Notes: generated by a model not told the origin, from the letters alone. A DNA stretch of 24,979 nt from a virus (IMGVR_UViG_3300025305_000128:1-24979), one strand, 5' to 3'; shown: positions 14,837-22,970, counted from the stretch's first letter. Made by a program: numbers and translations.

Positions 14837-15358
14837 ATGGCTAAAAGACTATCTCACGCTTTATTAGAAGCTAGATTGGAGGGATTTGCAGAAGAACTTG
14901 ATTTGTCTAACACGACAATTAAGGATGCTGCCTATACAGGGTTTGTCAAAGGAACCGCAACGGTTTCGTTAACGGCAGCACAAAGCGGAAGAACTATTAT
15001 AGTTGGACCCCTTGCTGCTGGTTTAGCTGCCGATTCCATTTTTTCGCTTCCCACTGCAGCAGACGGACTTCAGTACAGGTTCGTGTTTGTCGGCGGCGCA
15101 GCCGATGCCCAAGACTTTCAGGTTAATACTGGCTCTGACACCAACTTTTATATTGGTGGAGTTTCGCAATCCGATCCAGACAATGGCGGTGACGATATGG
15201 TTGTTTATCATCCAAATCTTTCATCGAACTCTAGAGTCAATCTTCTCACCCCAGATGCGGGAACGTGGGTTGAGGTTTATTGTGATGGAACCAACTGGTT
15301 CCTAGCTGGTAGCTTGGTTTCTGCCACGGACACCGGGGTCACTTTCGCGGATAACTAA
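14837..15358 (+). CDS. Candidate capsid accessory/decoration protein (173 aa)
   Basis: The start at ATG 14837 is chosen over an upstream GTG because TTGGAGGAAA (14821-14830) gives an ideal ribosome site nine bases ahead. The first 28 residues are a charged helix (HALLEARLEGFAEELDLS); the remainder is beta-rich and polar (VSLTAAQSGRTIIVGPLAAG, YRFVFVGGAADAQDFQVNTG, WVEVYCDGTNWFLAGSLV), ending ..TGVTFADN. I do not recognise a named family. It is its own transcription unit, bounded by terminators on both sides and directly behind the major capsid gene. That suggests a protein made in large amounts, such as a decoration, vertex or head-stabilising protein (a functional counterpart of T4 Soc/Hoc or gp24). 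The WVEVYCDGTNW motif is also common in fibre-tip domains, so a small fibre or spike is the alternative. Confidence 0.75.
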   Translation: MAKRLSHALLEARLEGFAEELDLSNTTIKDAAYTGFVKGTATVSLTAAQSGRTIIVGPLAAGLAADSIFSLPTAADGLQYRFVFVGGAADAQDFQVNTGSDTNFYIGGVSQSDPDNGGDDMVVYHPNLSSNSRVNLLTPDAGTWVEVYCDGTNWFLAGSLVSATDTGVTFADN

Positions 15359-15381
15359 AATTTAATAATATTTTATATTTT

Positions 15382-15412
15382 AACCCCCCTTTTGACAGGG
15401 GGGTTTTTATTT
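15382..15412 (+). terminator. Rho-independent terminator after the 173-aa gene
   Basis: Stem AACCCCCC (15382-15389) pairs with GGGGGGTT (15398-15405) around an eight-base loop and runs into TTTTTATTTTAT. It isolates the 173-aa gene from the neck genes. Confidence 0.93.
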
Positions 15413-15440
15413 TATAAAACTATATTTTCCTTGTCCAACT

Positions 15441-15453
15441 CACTATTTATGAT
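15441..15453 (+). promoter_or_regulatory. Candidate late promoter before the neck genes
   Basis: CACTATTTATGAT lies between the terminator and the GCGGAGG ribosome site of the gene at 15469. It matches CACTATTTATTAT at 22976-22988 at 12 of 13 positions; both copies come shortly after a terminator and 18-20 bases before an ATG. Confidence 0.5.
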
Positions 15454-15468
15454 AGCGGAGGTATATAT

Positions 15469-16770
15469 ATGGCAACGGCACCAACCTTAACACCAAAAAG
15501 TACTACTAATGCATCTACACTAACTTCAACAGGTAGCACATCATTAGTTGCAGCCGCATGTCCATTTGGGGTTTATACGTCATCTGCAGGCTTTCTCTCT
15601 GGAGCCTCATCACAAGTTGCTTATACTTATAAAAAGCTTGGTGGTGATGTCTTAGATTTAGAAATTAAAGCCGACAATGTTTATGCCGCATATGAAGAAG
15701 CTTGTTTGGAATATTCTTATATTCTTAACGTGCATCAAGCAAAAAATGTTTTATCTGATATGCTTGGAGATTCAACTGGCACATTTGATCACAAAGGTGA
15801 AATGTCGGACAGTACTCTTTCATCAAGTCTTAGCGGAACAAATGTAGCTCTAAAATATCCTAGGATTGAGTTTTCTTATGCACGTAGGTTTGGTCAGGCG
15901 ATGTCCAAAGAGGCAGATGCGGGGGGCACAGAGACTGTGTATTCGGGCTCTTTTGAAAGAATAGCCGATGTGCAAGATTATGATTTACAAGCAGCAATAT
16001 ATTCCGCCTCCAACGATAATTCAGATCCCGCCACTGGACATCCAGTGCCGTATGCTGGCAAGATTGCAAGCGGCAGTGTAACCAAAGTTATTATTAAAGA
16101 TGTTTATTATAAAACACCGCATGCTATGTGGAGATTTTTTGGCTATTATGGTGGCTTAAATACAGTTGGAAACCTTGCAAATTATGGTCAATATGCAGAC
16201 GATTCTACATTCCAACTTGTTCCAGTGTGGCAAAATAAAGCACAATCAATTGCATTCGAAGACGCGATTTATACAAGAAATTCTCACTATGCATATGAAT
16301 TACATAATAATAATTTAAGAATATATCCAACACCCGTTACTACAAGTCCTAAATATTTTCATTTTAAATTTACAATCGATACAGATGTTTGGGAAGAAGA
16401 TGGCGACAGAACAACAGGGGTAGAAGGTATTAATAATATGAATACCTTGCCATTTGCTAATATATCATATGAGAATATTAATTCTATTGGGAAGCAATGG
16501 ATTAGACGATTTGCGCTATCTTTAACAAAAGAAACGTTAGGACAAATAAGAAGTAAATTTGCCGCTATCCCAATACCAGGAGAATCTGTAACCCTTAATG
16601 GCTCCGATTTGATGAGCCAAGCCAGAGAAGAACAAGACAAACTAAGAGACGAATTAAAAACAGTATTAGATGAATTAACTTATCAGAAACTGTTAGAAAT
16701 GGATGCAACAAAAGCGGAGTCGGTCACTACCATACAGCAGGGCGCTCCAATACCAATATTTTTGGGGTAA
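15469..16770 (+). CDS. Probable neck/head-completion protein, gp13-like (433 aa)
   Basis: After a low-complexity Ser/Thr-rich N-terminus (residues 1-50) comes YTYKKLGGDVLDLEIKADNV followed by YAAYEEACLEYSYILN. This resembles the 'LG.PV...E....QV...I.EAL..Y' opening of T4-like gp13 and of connector-type head-completion proteins. Further on are YPRIEFSYARRFGQAMS, DVYYKTPHAMWRFFGYYGG, and a C-terminal helical region (FALSLTKETLGQIRSKFAAI, then a charged coiled coil at about 385-415). It should bind the portal and close the filled head before tail joining. It is longer than T4 gp13 (309 aa). Position immediately before gp14-like and gp15-like genes supports the call, but the primary similarity to T4 is weak, so a more general virion adaptor remains possible. 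Confidence 0.6.
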   Translation: MATAPTLTPKSTTNASTLTSTGSTSLVAAACPFGVYTSSAGFLSGASSQVAYTYKKLGGDVLDLEIKADNVYAAYEEACLEYSYILNVHQAKNVLSDMLGDSTGTFDHKGEMSDSTLSSSLSGTNVALKYPRIEFSYARRFGQAMSKEADAGGTETVYSGSFERIADVQDYDLQAAIYSASNDNSDPATGHPVPYAGKIASGSVTKVIIKDVYYKTPHAMWRFFGYYGGLNTVGNLANYGQYADDSTFQLVPVWQNKAQSIAFEDAIYTRNSHYAYELHNNNLRIYPTPVTTSPKYFHFKFTIDTDVWEEDGDRTTGVEGINNMNTLPFANISYENINSIGKQWIRRFALSLTKETLGQIRSKFAAIPIPGESVTLNGSDLMSQAREEQDKLRDELKTVLDELTYQKLLEMDATKAESVTTIQQGAPIPIFLG

Positions 16771-16781
16771 AGGAGTAAACT

Positions 16782-17276
16782 ATGTCAGGAGGCAACAAAT
16801 GGGATCAGCCAGATAATCCGCCCCCCCCATTATTTATAGGGGAAAAAGAAAGAAATTTGGTTAAACAAGTTAATGACGAATTAATTGAAAGAGTAATTGG
16901 TCAACAAGTTGTATATTATCCGCTAAGTCGGGAACATACAAATTACCACGATATATATGGCGAGGCTATTGAAAAAACATTTCTCTCACCTATACGAGTT
17001 CATGTTTTAGTAGACTATGAAGGACTACAAACAAAGGCAGATACAGCTATTGGAATGGACAAAATATCCAACATTACTGTTTATTTCCACAAAAGAAGAC
17101 TAACAGAAGACCAAGAACTATATGTTAGAGAAGGGGACTTTGTTTACTACGGCGATATATACTATGAAATTGTTAGCTTATCTGAGCCAAAACAATTATT
17201 TGGTCAGGTTGATCATCAATTAGAAATTGTTGCTAAATGTATTAGATCTAGAGAGGGACTATTCGATGCCTGTTGA
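16782..17276 (+). CDS. Probable neck protein, gp14-like (164 aa)
   Basis: In T4-type virions gp14 joins gp13 at the neck under the portal. The sequence shows ERVIGQQVVYYPLSREHTNY (residues 36-55) followed by DIYGEAIEKTFLSPIRV and YEGLQ, similar in order to T4 gp14 'ECYYVPREYVSPDLIFGED'. Later EGDFVYYGDIYYEIVSLSEP (116-135) and QLFGQVDHQLEIV parallel T4 'EGDLIYFPMDNSLFEVQWV' and 'FYQLGENSLFEI'. It is shorter than T4 gp14 (256 aa). It starts 11 bases after the previous stop with AAAGGAG as ribosome site and overlaps the gp15-like gene by 11 bases. An uninterrupted run of eight C (16821-16828) encodes part of the PPPP stretch near the N-terminus. Confidence 0.68.
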   Translation: MSGGNKWDQPDNPPPPLFIGEKERNLVKQVNDELIERVIGQQVVYYPLSREHTNYHDIYGEAIEKTFLSPIRVHVLVDYEGLQTKADTAIGMDKISNITVYFHKRRLTEDQELYVREGDFVYYGDIYYEIVSLSEPKQLFGQVDHQLEIVAKCIRSREGLFDAC

Positions 17277-18174
17277 TGATGAATATTATGAGTCTGATCA
17301 TTATGAGAACAAGACTCAAGAAATAGAAATTAGACCTTCTACAATTGAGACTATTGATCGCGCCTTATTCGAATATCTTGATAATCTAGAGATTCATACA
17401 CAAACCAATAAGGGCTGGATTCCGGTACCTATTATATGGGCAGGCGCAGAGCGTGCTTTTCAGATTAAAAACGAACAAGATGTGCGCGATGTTAAAGGTG
17501 CCATAAAACTTCCATTAATTGTGATAGAGCGAACATCGATTGTTAAAGATTTAGAGAAAAAGGGTTCTATTAGAGGGTTGGGAAATCCCATGAGCGATCA
17601 TAAAAATGGCAACATAACAATTGCCAGAGTTATCAATCAAGACAAAACGGCTAATTTTGTTAATGCGGAATCAAAAAAAATGACTGGACCCATGGGCAAG
17701 AGAAATGTAGGACATGGGCAACTTAATTTTCCGCGCAAAACTAAAAAAGTAGTTTATAAATCTGTATCAATCCCAATTCCACTATATTTAGAATTAAATT
17801 ATAAACTCACTTTGAAGACGGAATACCAACAACAAATGAACGAAATGATAATGCCGTTTATGGTATCCAGTGGACCAATAAATTATCAAGTACTATCAAA
17901 AGATAACCATAAATATGAAGCTTTTTTTGAATCAGAGTATGCAGTCGAAAACAATATCACATCTTTAGGCGATGAAGAGCGTTCATATAAGACCGATATT
18001 AATGTGCGTGTACTCGGTCATATCATAGGCTCAGGCAAAAACCAAGATACGCCCAAAATTGTACATAGAGAAAATGCGGTTGAAGTAACATTTCCTAAAG
18101 AGCATGTCATACTTGGAGATGTGCCACAGCACAGAAAAATCTCAGGAAGCGCAGATCCGTTTTATAGAGAGTAA
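17266..18174 (+). CDS. 15: Tail sheath stabiliser/completion protein gp15-like (302 aa)
   Basis: gp15 caps the end of the finished sheath and tube and joins the tail to the neck. The start is placed at ATG 17266, with GAGAGGG at 17251-17257 eight bases upstream, rather than at an upstream TTG deep inside the gp14-like gene. The family layout is visible: GWIPVPIIWAGAERAFQIKN (T4 'IRVPITYASKEHF') at about residues 48-67; IKLPLIVIERTSI at about 78-90; and SVSIPIPLYLELNYKLTLKT with EYQQQMNEMIMPFM at about 167-200 (T4 'IKMIYELSIFTRYEDDMFQIVEQILPYF'). Length is 302 aa against 272 in T4. It overlaps the gp14-like gene by 11 bases and is followed by an 80-base gap before the sheath gene. Confidence 0.8.
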   Translation: MPVDDEYYESDHYENKTQEIEIRPSTIETIDRALFEYLDNLEIHTQTNKGWIPVPIIWAGAERAFQIKNEQDVRDVKGAIKLPLIVIERTSIVKDLEKKGSIRGLGNPMSDHKNGNITIARVINQDKTANFVNAESKKMTGPMGKRNVGHGQLNFPRKTKKVVYKSVSIPIPLYLELNYKLTLKTEYQQQMNEMIMPFMVSSGPINYQVLSKDNHKYEAFFESEYAVENNITSLGDEERSYKTDINVRVLGHIIGSGKNQDTPKIVHRENAVEVTFPKEHVILGDVPQHRKISGSADPFYRE

Positions 18175-18196
18175 TTTGGATTTTAGGCATTTTGTA

Positions 18197-18206
18197 GACT
18201 ATTTAC
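18197..18206 (+). promoter_or_regulatory. Candidate late promoter before the sheath gene
   Basis: GACTATTTAC lies 48 bases before the gp18 ATG. TTGTAGACTATTTA matches the gp22 upstream region at 13 of 14 bases, and both are followed by GACA. The AAGGAGAT ribosome site is at 18239-18246. Confidence 0.5.
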
Positions 18207-18254
18207 TATCGACAGACCGCACCCAAATTAAGTGTCATAAGGAGATCATTACGC

Positions 18255-21155
18255 ATGTCAGATGTAAGAAAATTTAAATTTGTTTCTCCAGGCGTCTTTA
18301 TTGATGAAATTGATAATTCACAATTACCCGCAACGCCTGAGCCAATTGGACCCGTTATAGTTGGCAGATTTGAAAAAGGACCAGGATTAAGACCAGTTAA
18401 GGTGGAATCCTTTTCAGAATTTGTTGAAATTTTTGGTAACCCATCCGCAGGAGGTAGAGGCGGAGATGTTTGGCGTGACGGCAACTACATGGCTCCTACT
18501 TATGCGGCATATGCAGCACAAGCATATTTAAGAAATAGCTCCCCTGTAACAATTGTTAGAGTACTGGGAGCACAGCATGCCGATGTAACAGATGGCGGTG
18601 GTGGTGAAGCGGGATGGAGAACAGATGAAGGCGGATCAACCACCGAAAAGTCGAATGCCGCAGCCATTGGCTCCAATGGTGGTGCTTATGGACTGTTCCT
18701 GATTAACTCAGCCGCTGCTGGTACCACGCCAGCAACAGGCGTATTGGCTGCAGTTTGGTATCTCAACGAAGGTGCAATTGCCTTATCTGGTACTTTGCGA
18801 GGCGGCAACATAGTAACAGGAGCCGCAGGACTTTTTCAGTCAACTGACGCCAAGAGACAGTTTAGAGCCATCATTAAAGATAAGAGTGGCAATATCGTAG
18901 AAGACACGGCATTTAACTTCGCTAGATCTTCCGACCGATACGTTAGAAAAGTGTTTAACACAAACCCAACTCTTACCAATCACGATGTTACAAGAACCAA
19001 CCAGCGAAAGAAGTACTTCCTAGGACCAACTTATGAACGTCATGTGGAAAGATATGTGTCCCAGACCGGTTCAGGCGGTGTATACGGCATGATCCTTGGA
19101 CTACAAAGTGGCTCCTCTGGCGTTGGTTCAAACTTTAAGTTTGGCACACAAAATGCACGAACTGGCTGGTTTATATCACAAGATATTACAACCAACAGTG
19201 GTACTTTTGATGCGGAACAGCAAAATAAATTATTTAGATTACAGGGAATTAATAATGGAGAATGGGAACAAGCAAATATTAAAATTTCTATTCAAGATCT
19301 TAAATCCTCAACGAATACCTTCGACCCATACGGCTCATTTTCTGTGGTAATACGCAGAGCCGATGATCACGATGGAGCGGTACGAATTCTTGAAAGATAC
19401 AGCAATGTCACATTGAATCCATATTCATCAGATTATATTGGTAGGCGAATCGGTACTCAACATATTGTATGGGATGATACTGATAGAAGGTATCGTACAT
19501 ATGGAGCATACCCAAATAAATCAAAGTATGTTCGTGTCGAAATGAATGAAGATGTAGACGCTGGCTCTACAGATCCGACCTTGTTGCCTTTTGGCTTCTT
19601 CGGACCTGTTAGATTTACAGGATTCGTTGTTCTTTCCGGCTCCGATAAAGCGATTGACATCAGCGGCGCACCAACTGATAACAGCACCACAAACGACTTT
19701 GAGAATGTAGCGGTCGCTGGAGATACTAGTATTTGCCAATCAATTGCGGGTGCATATGGCGGCTCGCCCTTAGTAGAAGTGGGAACAGCTTCAGTAGGAA
19801 TGGCAATTACAGCTTCCTTCCTGTTTCCATCTATTCCGTTGAGAGTGTCAGCATCAGATGGTGATATGGCAAACCCCCAAGAGGCGTATTTTGGAATCGA
19901 CACTACGCAAGCAGGCAACAATAGATTTGACCCAAGCTATAAAGATACGGTTAGAGTACTACCTGATTATGCAGATTCATTCAGCACGGGCGATGCTACG
20001 GAGTTCTCCTTTGTGTTTACTTTGGACGACTTGATTCCCACTGGATCAGTTGGCGCAGTATATGTGTCAGGCTCTAGGGCGGCAGAAAATTCATTCACAG
20101 CAATTAGCGCATCTTATAAGGGCGTTTTGAACAATGGCTTTGATAGGTTCACCGCTCCAATGTTCGGAGGGTTCGATGGACTCGATATCTATGAAAAAGA
20201 GCCACTGAGAAACGAATCTATTGGGACTTCAGATGCAAGCAACTATATTTATTACAGCTTGAAGCGAGCCATTGACACTGTTTCGGATCCCGAAGTTGTA
20301 GAGATGAACTTGCTTTCTGTACCCGGAGTTACCAAGACCGTCATTACTGACCATGCGATCAGGGTTTGTGAAAGTCGAGGCGATGCTCTAGCTATCATTG
20401 ATGTAGAAGGTGGCTATACTCCAAATACGGAAAACACAAAATCTGAGACTGCTCGCAAGGGAGATGTTACAACAACAGTAAACAACATGCGAGATAGAGA
20501 GCTAAACACAAGCTATGGCGCATGTTATTATCCCTGGGTACAAATTAAAGATACCATTAGTGGGGCGCAATTATGGGCTCCGCCCTCAATCGTGGCTATT
20601 GGAGTGCTATCAAGCGCTCAAAGAAAATCTGAATTGTGGTTTGCCCCTGCAGGGTTTACCAGAGGCGGATTATCGGAAGGCGCAGCAGGACTCCCTGTCA
20701 CTGGCATCCGCCAGCGCTTGACATCTAAAGAACGCGACAAGCTATACGAGGCAAATATCAACCCCATTGCTCAATTTCCAGCCGAGGGTATTGTAATATT
20801 CGGACAAAAGACATTACAAGTAACGCCATCTGCATTGGATAGGGTTAATGTGCGCAGACTTCTAATTTTCATCAAGAAAGAGATTTCTCGGATGGCTGCG
20901 ACAACGCTATTTGATCAAAATGTTTCTTCAACTTGGAATCGATTCAACGCTCGCGCAAGAAGCTTCCTTGAAAGTGTAAAGGCGCGATTTGGACTAGAAG
21001 ATTATAGATTAATTCTGGACAGCACAACAACCACACCAGACTTGATTGATAGAAATATCATGTATGCTAAAATCTTCTTAAAGCCAGCCAAAGCAATTGA
21101 ATATATTGCAATTGATTTTACAATTACAAATTCTGGAGCTTCTTTTGAAGATTAA
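18255..21155 (+). CDS. 18: Contractile tail sheath protein gp18
   Basis: This is the subunit of the contractile sheath. The N-terminus reads FVSPGVFIDEIDNSQLPATP, then GPVIVGRFEKGPGLRPVKVE and SFSEFVEIFG, the standard T4-like sheath opening. The conserved C-terminal part runs from about residue 684: MNLLSVPGVTKTVITDHAIR, SRGDALAIIDVEGGY, YGACYYPWVQIKD, LWAPPSIVAIGVLSSAQR, APAGFTRGGL, and the closing helices LFIKKEISRM-like and FLKPAKAIEYIAIDFTI. At 966 aa it is much longer than T4 gp18 (659 aa). The extra length is in the middle (about residues 110-640), rich in Gly/Ser/Thr and probably forming added surface domains on the sheath. The start is supported by AAGGAGAT and a promoter-like gap. 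This call is secure. Confidence 0.95.
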   Translation: MSDVRKFKFVSPGVFIDEIDNSQLPATPEPIGPVIVGRFEKGPGLRPVKVESFSEFVEIFGNPSAGGRGGDVWRDGNYMAPTYAAYAAQAYLRNSSPVTIVRVLGAQHADVTDGGGGEAGWRTDEGGSTTEKSNAAAIGSNGGAYGLFLINSAAAGTTPATGVLAAVWYLNEGAIALSGTLRGGNIVTGAAGLFQSTDAKRQFRAIIKDKSGNIVEDTAFNFARSSDRYVRKVFNTNPTLTNHDVTRTNQRKKYFLGPTYERHVERYVSQTGSGGVYGMILGLQSGSSGVGSNFKFGTQNARTGWFISQDITTNSGTFDAEQQNKLFRLQGINNGEWEQANIKISIQDLKSSTNTFDPYGSFSVVIRRADDHDGAVRILERYSNVTLNPYSSDYIGRRIGTQHIVWDDTDRRYRTYGAYPNKSKYVRVEMNEDVDAGSTDPTLLPFGFFGPVRFTGFVVLSGSDKAIDISGAPTDNSTTNDFENVAVAGDTSICQSIAGAYGGSPLVEVGTASVGMAITASFLFPSIPLRVSASDGDMANPQEAYFGIDTTQAGNNRFDPSYKDTVRVLPDYADSFSTGDATEFSFVFTLDDLIPTGSVGAVYVSGSRAAENSFTAISASYKGVLNNGFDRFTAPMFGGFDGLDIYEKEPLRNESIGTSDASNYIYYSLKRAIDTVSDPEVVEMNLLSVPGVTKTVITDHAIRVCESRGDALAIIDVEGGYTPNTENTKSETARKGDVTTTVNNMRDRELNTSYGACYYPWVQIKDTISGAQLWAPPSIVAIGVLSSAQRKSELWFAPAGFTRGGLSEGAAGLPVTGIRQRLTSKERDKLYEANINPIAQFPAEGIVIFGQKTLQVTPSALDRVNVRRLLIFIKKEISRMAATTLFDQNVSSTWNRFNARARSFLESVKARFGLEDYRLILDSTTTTPDLIDRNIMYAKIFLKPAKAIEYIAIDFTITNSGASFED

Positions 21156-21162
21156 TAGGAAA

Positions 21163-21170
21163 AATAAATA
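21163..21170 (+). promoter_or_regulatory. Possible late promoter before gp19
   Basis: AATAAATA in the 54-base gap between sheath and tube genes fits the T4-like late promoter type (T4 TATAAATA; cyanophage NATAAATA). It lies 40 bases before the ATG, leaving room for a leader with the GGAAGGAGA ribosome site. In such AT-rich DNA the match is weak evidence. Confidence 0.35.
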
Positions 21171-21209
21171 TACAAGGCTAGTTATCATAAAGGAAGGAGA
21201 TAAACAATA

Positions 21210-21809
21210 ATGGCAGAAACAAGCGCAAATAATTTTTGGAGCAATCCAACATTAGAACCGAAAAGAGGATTTCGGTTTATCGTGGAATTTGGTTCTGATG
21301 GCGGGAATCTATCAAAATGGGTAGCTAAATCTGTCAGCAAGCCGGGTTTCACTGTAACAGAGACACCACATCAGTATTTAAATCACACTTTTTATTATCC
21401 CGGTAGAGTAGAGTGGGGTACAGTTGAGGTAACTTTGGTTGATCCGGTAAATCCCGATGCAACTGCTATGCTATACAGAATGCTTCTCGGAGCAGGCTAT
21501 AATTTTCCTTCTAATGTCGCTGAGGCTCAGGCAACAACCATATCAAAAGCTGCCGCAGTTGGACCAGATTCACTAAATCAGGTCGTTATTAAACAACTCG
21601 GACCAGCCCCAGAATCGTCAGACCCAGACAACTATGTAGTTGAGCAATGGTACTTACATAATCCATTCGTTACAGAAGTGAGTCTAGGTGATCTGGATTA
21701 TGGAACAGAGGATCTTGTATCAATAAGCGTAACACTTCGTTACGATTGGGCAATAATGGAAGTCTCTGGAGATGGTACAGTTGGAAATAGTCCACAAAAA
21801 TTAGTGTAA
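21210..21809 (+). CDS. 19: Tail tube protein gp19
   Basis: gp19 forms the inner tube through which DNA passes. The family pattern is clear: NFWSNPTLEPKRGFRFIVEF (residues 8-27), KWVAKSVSKPGFTVTE, HTFYYPGRVEWGTVEVTLVD and LRYDWAIME near the C-terminus (the end of T4 gp19 has an equivalent strand). Its length is 199 aa against 163 in T4; the added residues are chiefly the linker around NVAEAQATTISKAAAVGP (about 97-115) before the QVVIKQLG strand. It directly follows the sheath gene, as in T4, with a strong GGAAGGAGA ribosome site as expected for an abundant structural protein. Confidence 0.93.
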   Translation: MAETSANNFWSNPTLEPKRGFRFIVEFGSDGGNLSKWVAKSVSKPGFTVTETPHQYLNHTFYYPGRVEWGTVEVTLVDPVNPDATAMLYRMLLGAGYNFPSNVAEAQATTISKAAAVGPDSLNQVVIKQLGPAPESSDPDNYVVEQWYLHNPFVTEVSLGDLDYGTEDLVSISVTLRYDWAIMEVSGDGTVGNSPQKLV

Positions 21810-21855
21810 AACTAATAAATTTTAAATTAAAATATAATTACTATAAGAGGTAGAA

Positions 21856-22740
21856 ATGACAGTACGCAATAACGAGGAGCGTCTAAACACTCCCGAAGTT
21901 GAGCCGCCTGTGAGCGCTGCTGCGCCGCAGCAACAGCAGGTTGCGCAACCAAAACAAGAAGAATCAAATGGATTACAGTTTGTAACGCCAACAGAGTTTG
22001 TTGAACTTCCATCTAGAGGCAAGTATTATCCAGATACACATCCGCTTTATAATAAAGAAGTGATAGAAATCCGTTATATGACAGCTAAAGATGAGGATAT
22101 TCTTTCATCACAAACATTATTACGAAAAGGAATAGCAGTAGAAAGATTGTTGCAAAACATCGTGTTAGACCAAAGTATTAGAGTTAATACATTATTAATT
22201 GGCGATAAAAATGCAATATTATTAGCAGCTAGATGTTCGGGATATGGTGCAGACTATAAAACACAAGTTGACTGTCCAAAATGTGGCACAACCAATACAC
22301 ATACTTTTGATTTAAATGAACTTTCATCAACCAACATGACAGAAGGCAGGCGCGAACTTAGCGTTACAGAAACTGCAAATGGGACATTTATAACCATATT
22401 GCCAAAGTCGGGTGTCAACGCTGAGTTTCGTTTACTAACTGGTGAAGATGAAGTAAAGCTCACAAAAACCGCCCAGCGAAGAAGAAAGAATGATTTGCCC
22501 GATACCGCCATTACCGAACAGCTTAAAATAGCTATAGTGTCAGTAAATAATGAAACAGATAAAAGAATAATAGAACAATTTGTTGACAACATGCCAGCAT
22601 TTGATTCACGCTATTTTAGAGCACTTTATGCTGATATAATGCCAACTATTGATTTGATACAATCATTTGTGTGTAACGAGTGTGGGTCAGATGAGGAGGT
22701 AGAAGTCCCGTTTACAGCGGACTTTTTTTGGCCTGGATAA
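21856..22740 (+). CDS. 26: Baseplate hub protein gp26-like with zinc ribbon (294 aa)
   Basis: The first 40 residues are Pro/Gln-rich and probably disordered. The core begins PTEFVELPSRGKYYPDTHPL (45-64) and continues with EIRYMTAKDEDILSS (71-85), LLIGDKNAILLAARCSGYG (113-131) and FRLLTGEDEV (191-200), the layout I know from the T4_baseplate (gp26) family. Cys140-x2-Cys143 (DCPKCGT) and Cys273-x2-Cys276 (CNECGS) can form a four-cysteine zinc ribbon that brings distant parts of the protein together. In T4, gp26 is a minor hub component needed for baseplate assembly. The protein is longer than T4 gp26 (208 aa). GAGG at 21847-21850 is the ribosome site. The position between the tube gene and the gp51-like and tape-measure genes supports the assignment. 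Confidence 0.8.
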   Translation: MTVRNNEERLNTPEVEPPVSAAAPQQQQVAQPKQEESNGLQFVTPTEFVELPSRGKYYPDTHPLYNKEVIEIRYMTAKDEDILSSQTLLRKGIAVERLLQNIVLDQSIRVNTLLIGDKNAILLAARCSGYGADYKTQVDCPKCGTTNTHTFDLNELSSTNMTEGRRELSVTETANGTFITILPKSGVNAEFRLLTGEDEVKLTKTAQRRRKNDLPDTAITEQLKIAIVSVNNETDKRIIEQFVDNMPAFDSRYFRALYADIMPTIDLIQSFVCNECGSDEEVEVPFTADFFWPG

Positions 22741-22747
22741 TAAATAT

Positions 22748-22942
22748 ATGCAATCTGTTTATGAGGAAATATTTTTCCTTATACAGAATGGCAACTGGAA
22801 TTTTTCTGAAGCGTATACTTTACCGCTCGGCTTGCGCCGTTGGTTTGTTTCGCGCTTATTAAAACATTTAAAAGATGTAAATCAACCAGCAGAAAACAAT
22901 AATAAAATGACTAAGCTTCCTAGAGGCAATCATAAATTTTAA
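22748..22942 (+). CDS. Small baseplate hub assembly protein, possibly gp51-like (64 aa)
   Basis: A short protein beginning MQSVYEEIFFLIQNGNWNFS followed by EAYTLPLGLRRWFVSRLLKH. The pattern 'W.F.EAY.LP.GLR.WF..RL' is one I associate with the small product encoded right behind the gp26-like gene in marine T4-like phages, there usually called gp51, the hub assembly factor. It also recalls the small chaperones encoded ahead of tape-measure genes in other tailed phages. It starts seven bases after the previous stop. A terminator begins at its own stop codon. The function is inferred from context more than from sequence. Confidence 0.65.
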   Translation: MQSVYEEIFFLIQNGNWNFSEAYTLPLGLRRWFVSRLLKHLKDVNQPAENNNKMTKLPRGNHKF

Positions 22943-22970
22943 AGCGGGATTTGACCCGCTTTTATTTTTT
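22942..22970 (+). terminator. Rho-independent terminator after the gp51-like gene
   Basis: AAGCGGG (22942-22948) pairs with CCCGCTT (22955-22961) around ATTTGA, then TTATTTTTTT. The stem starts at the last base of the stop codon. It closes the sheath-tube-hub unit. Confidence 0.93.

Noticed and set aside
17227-17265. TTG-initiated extension of the gp15-like gene
   Set aside because: It lies 50 bases inside the gp14-like gene without a ribosome site; ATG 17266 has GAGAGGG eight bases upstream.
18172-18230. Eight-base inverted repeat TAATTTGG / CCAAATTA around the sheath promoter region
   Set aside because: The arms are AT-rich and 43 bases apart, so a stable hairpin is unlikely and chance is a sufficient explanation.
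11-22746. AATAAATA sequences at 11-18 and 22739-22746 as late promoters
   Set aside because: Both are within about five bases of the following ATG, leaving no room for a transcript leader or ribosome site. Only the 21163 copy is spaced plausibly.
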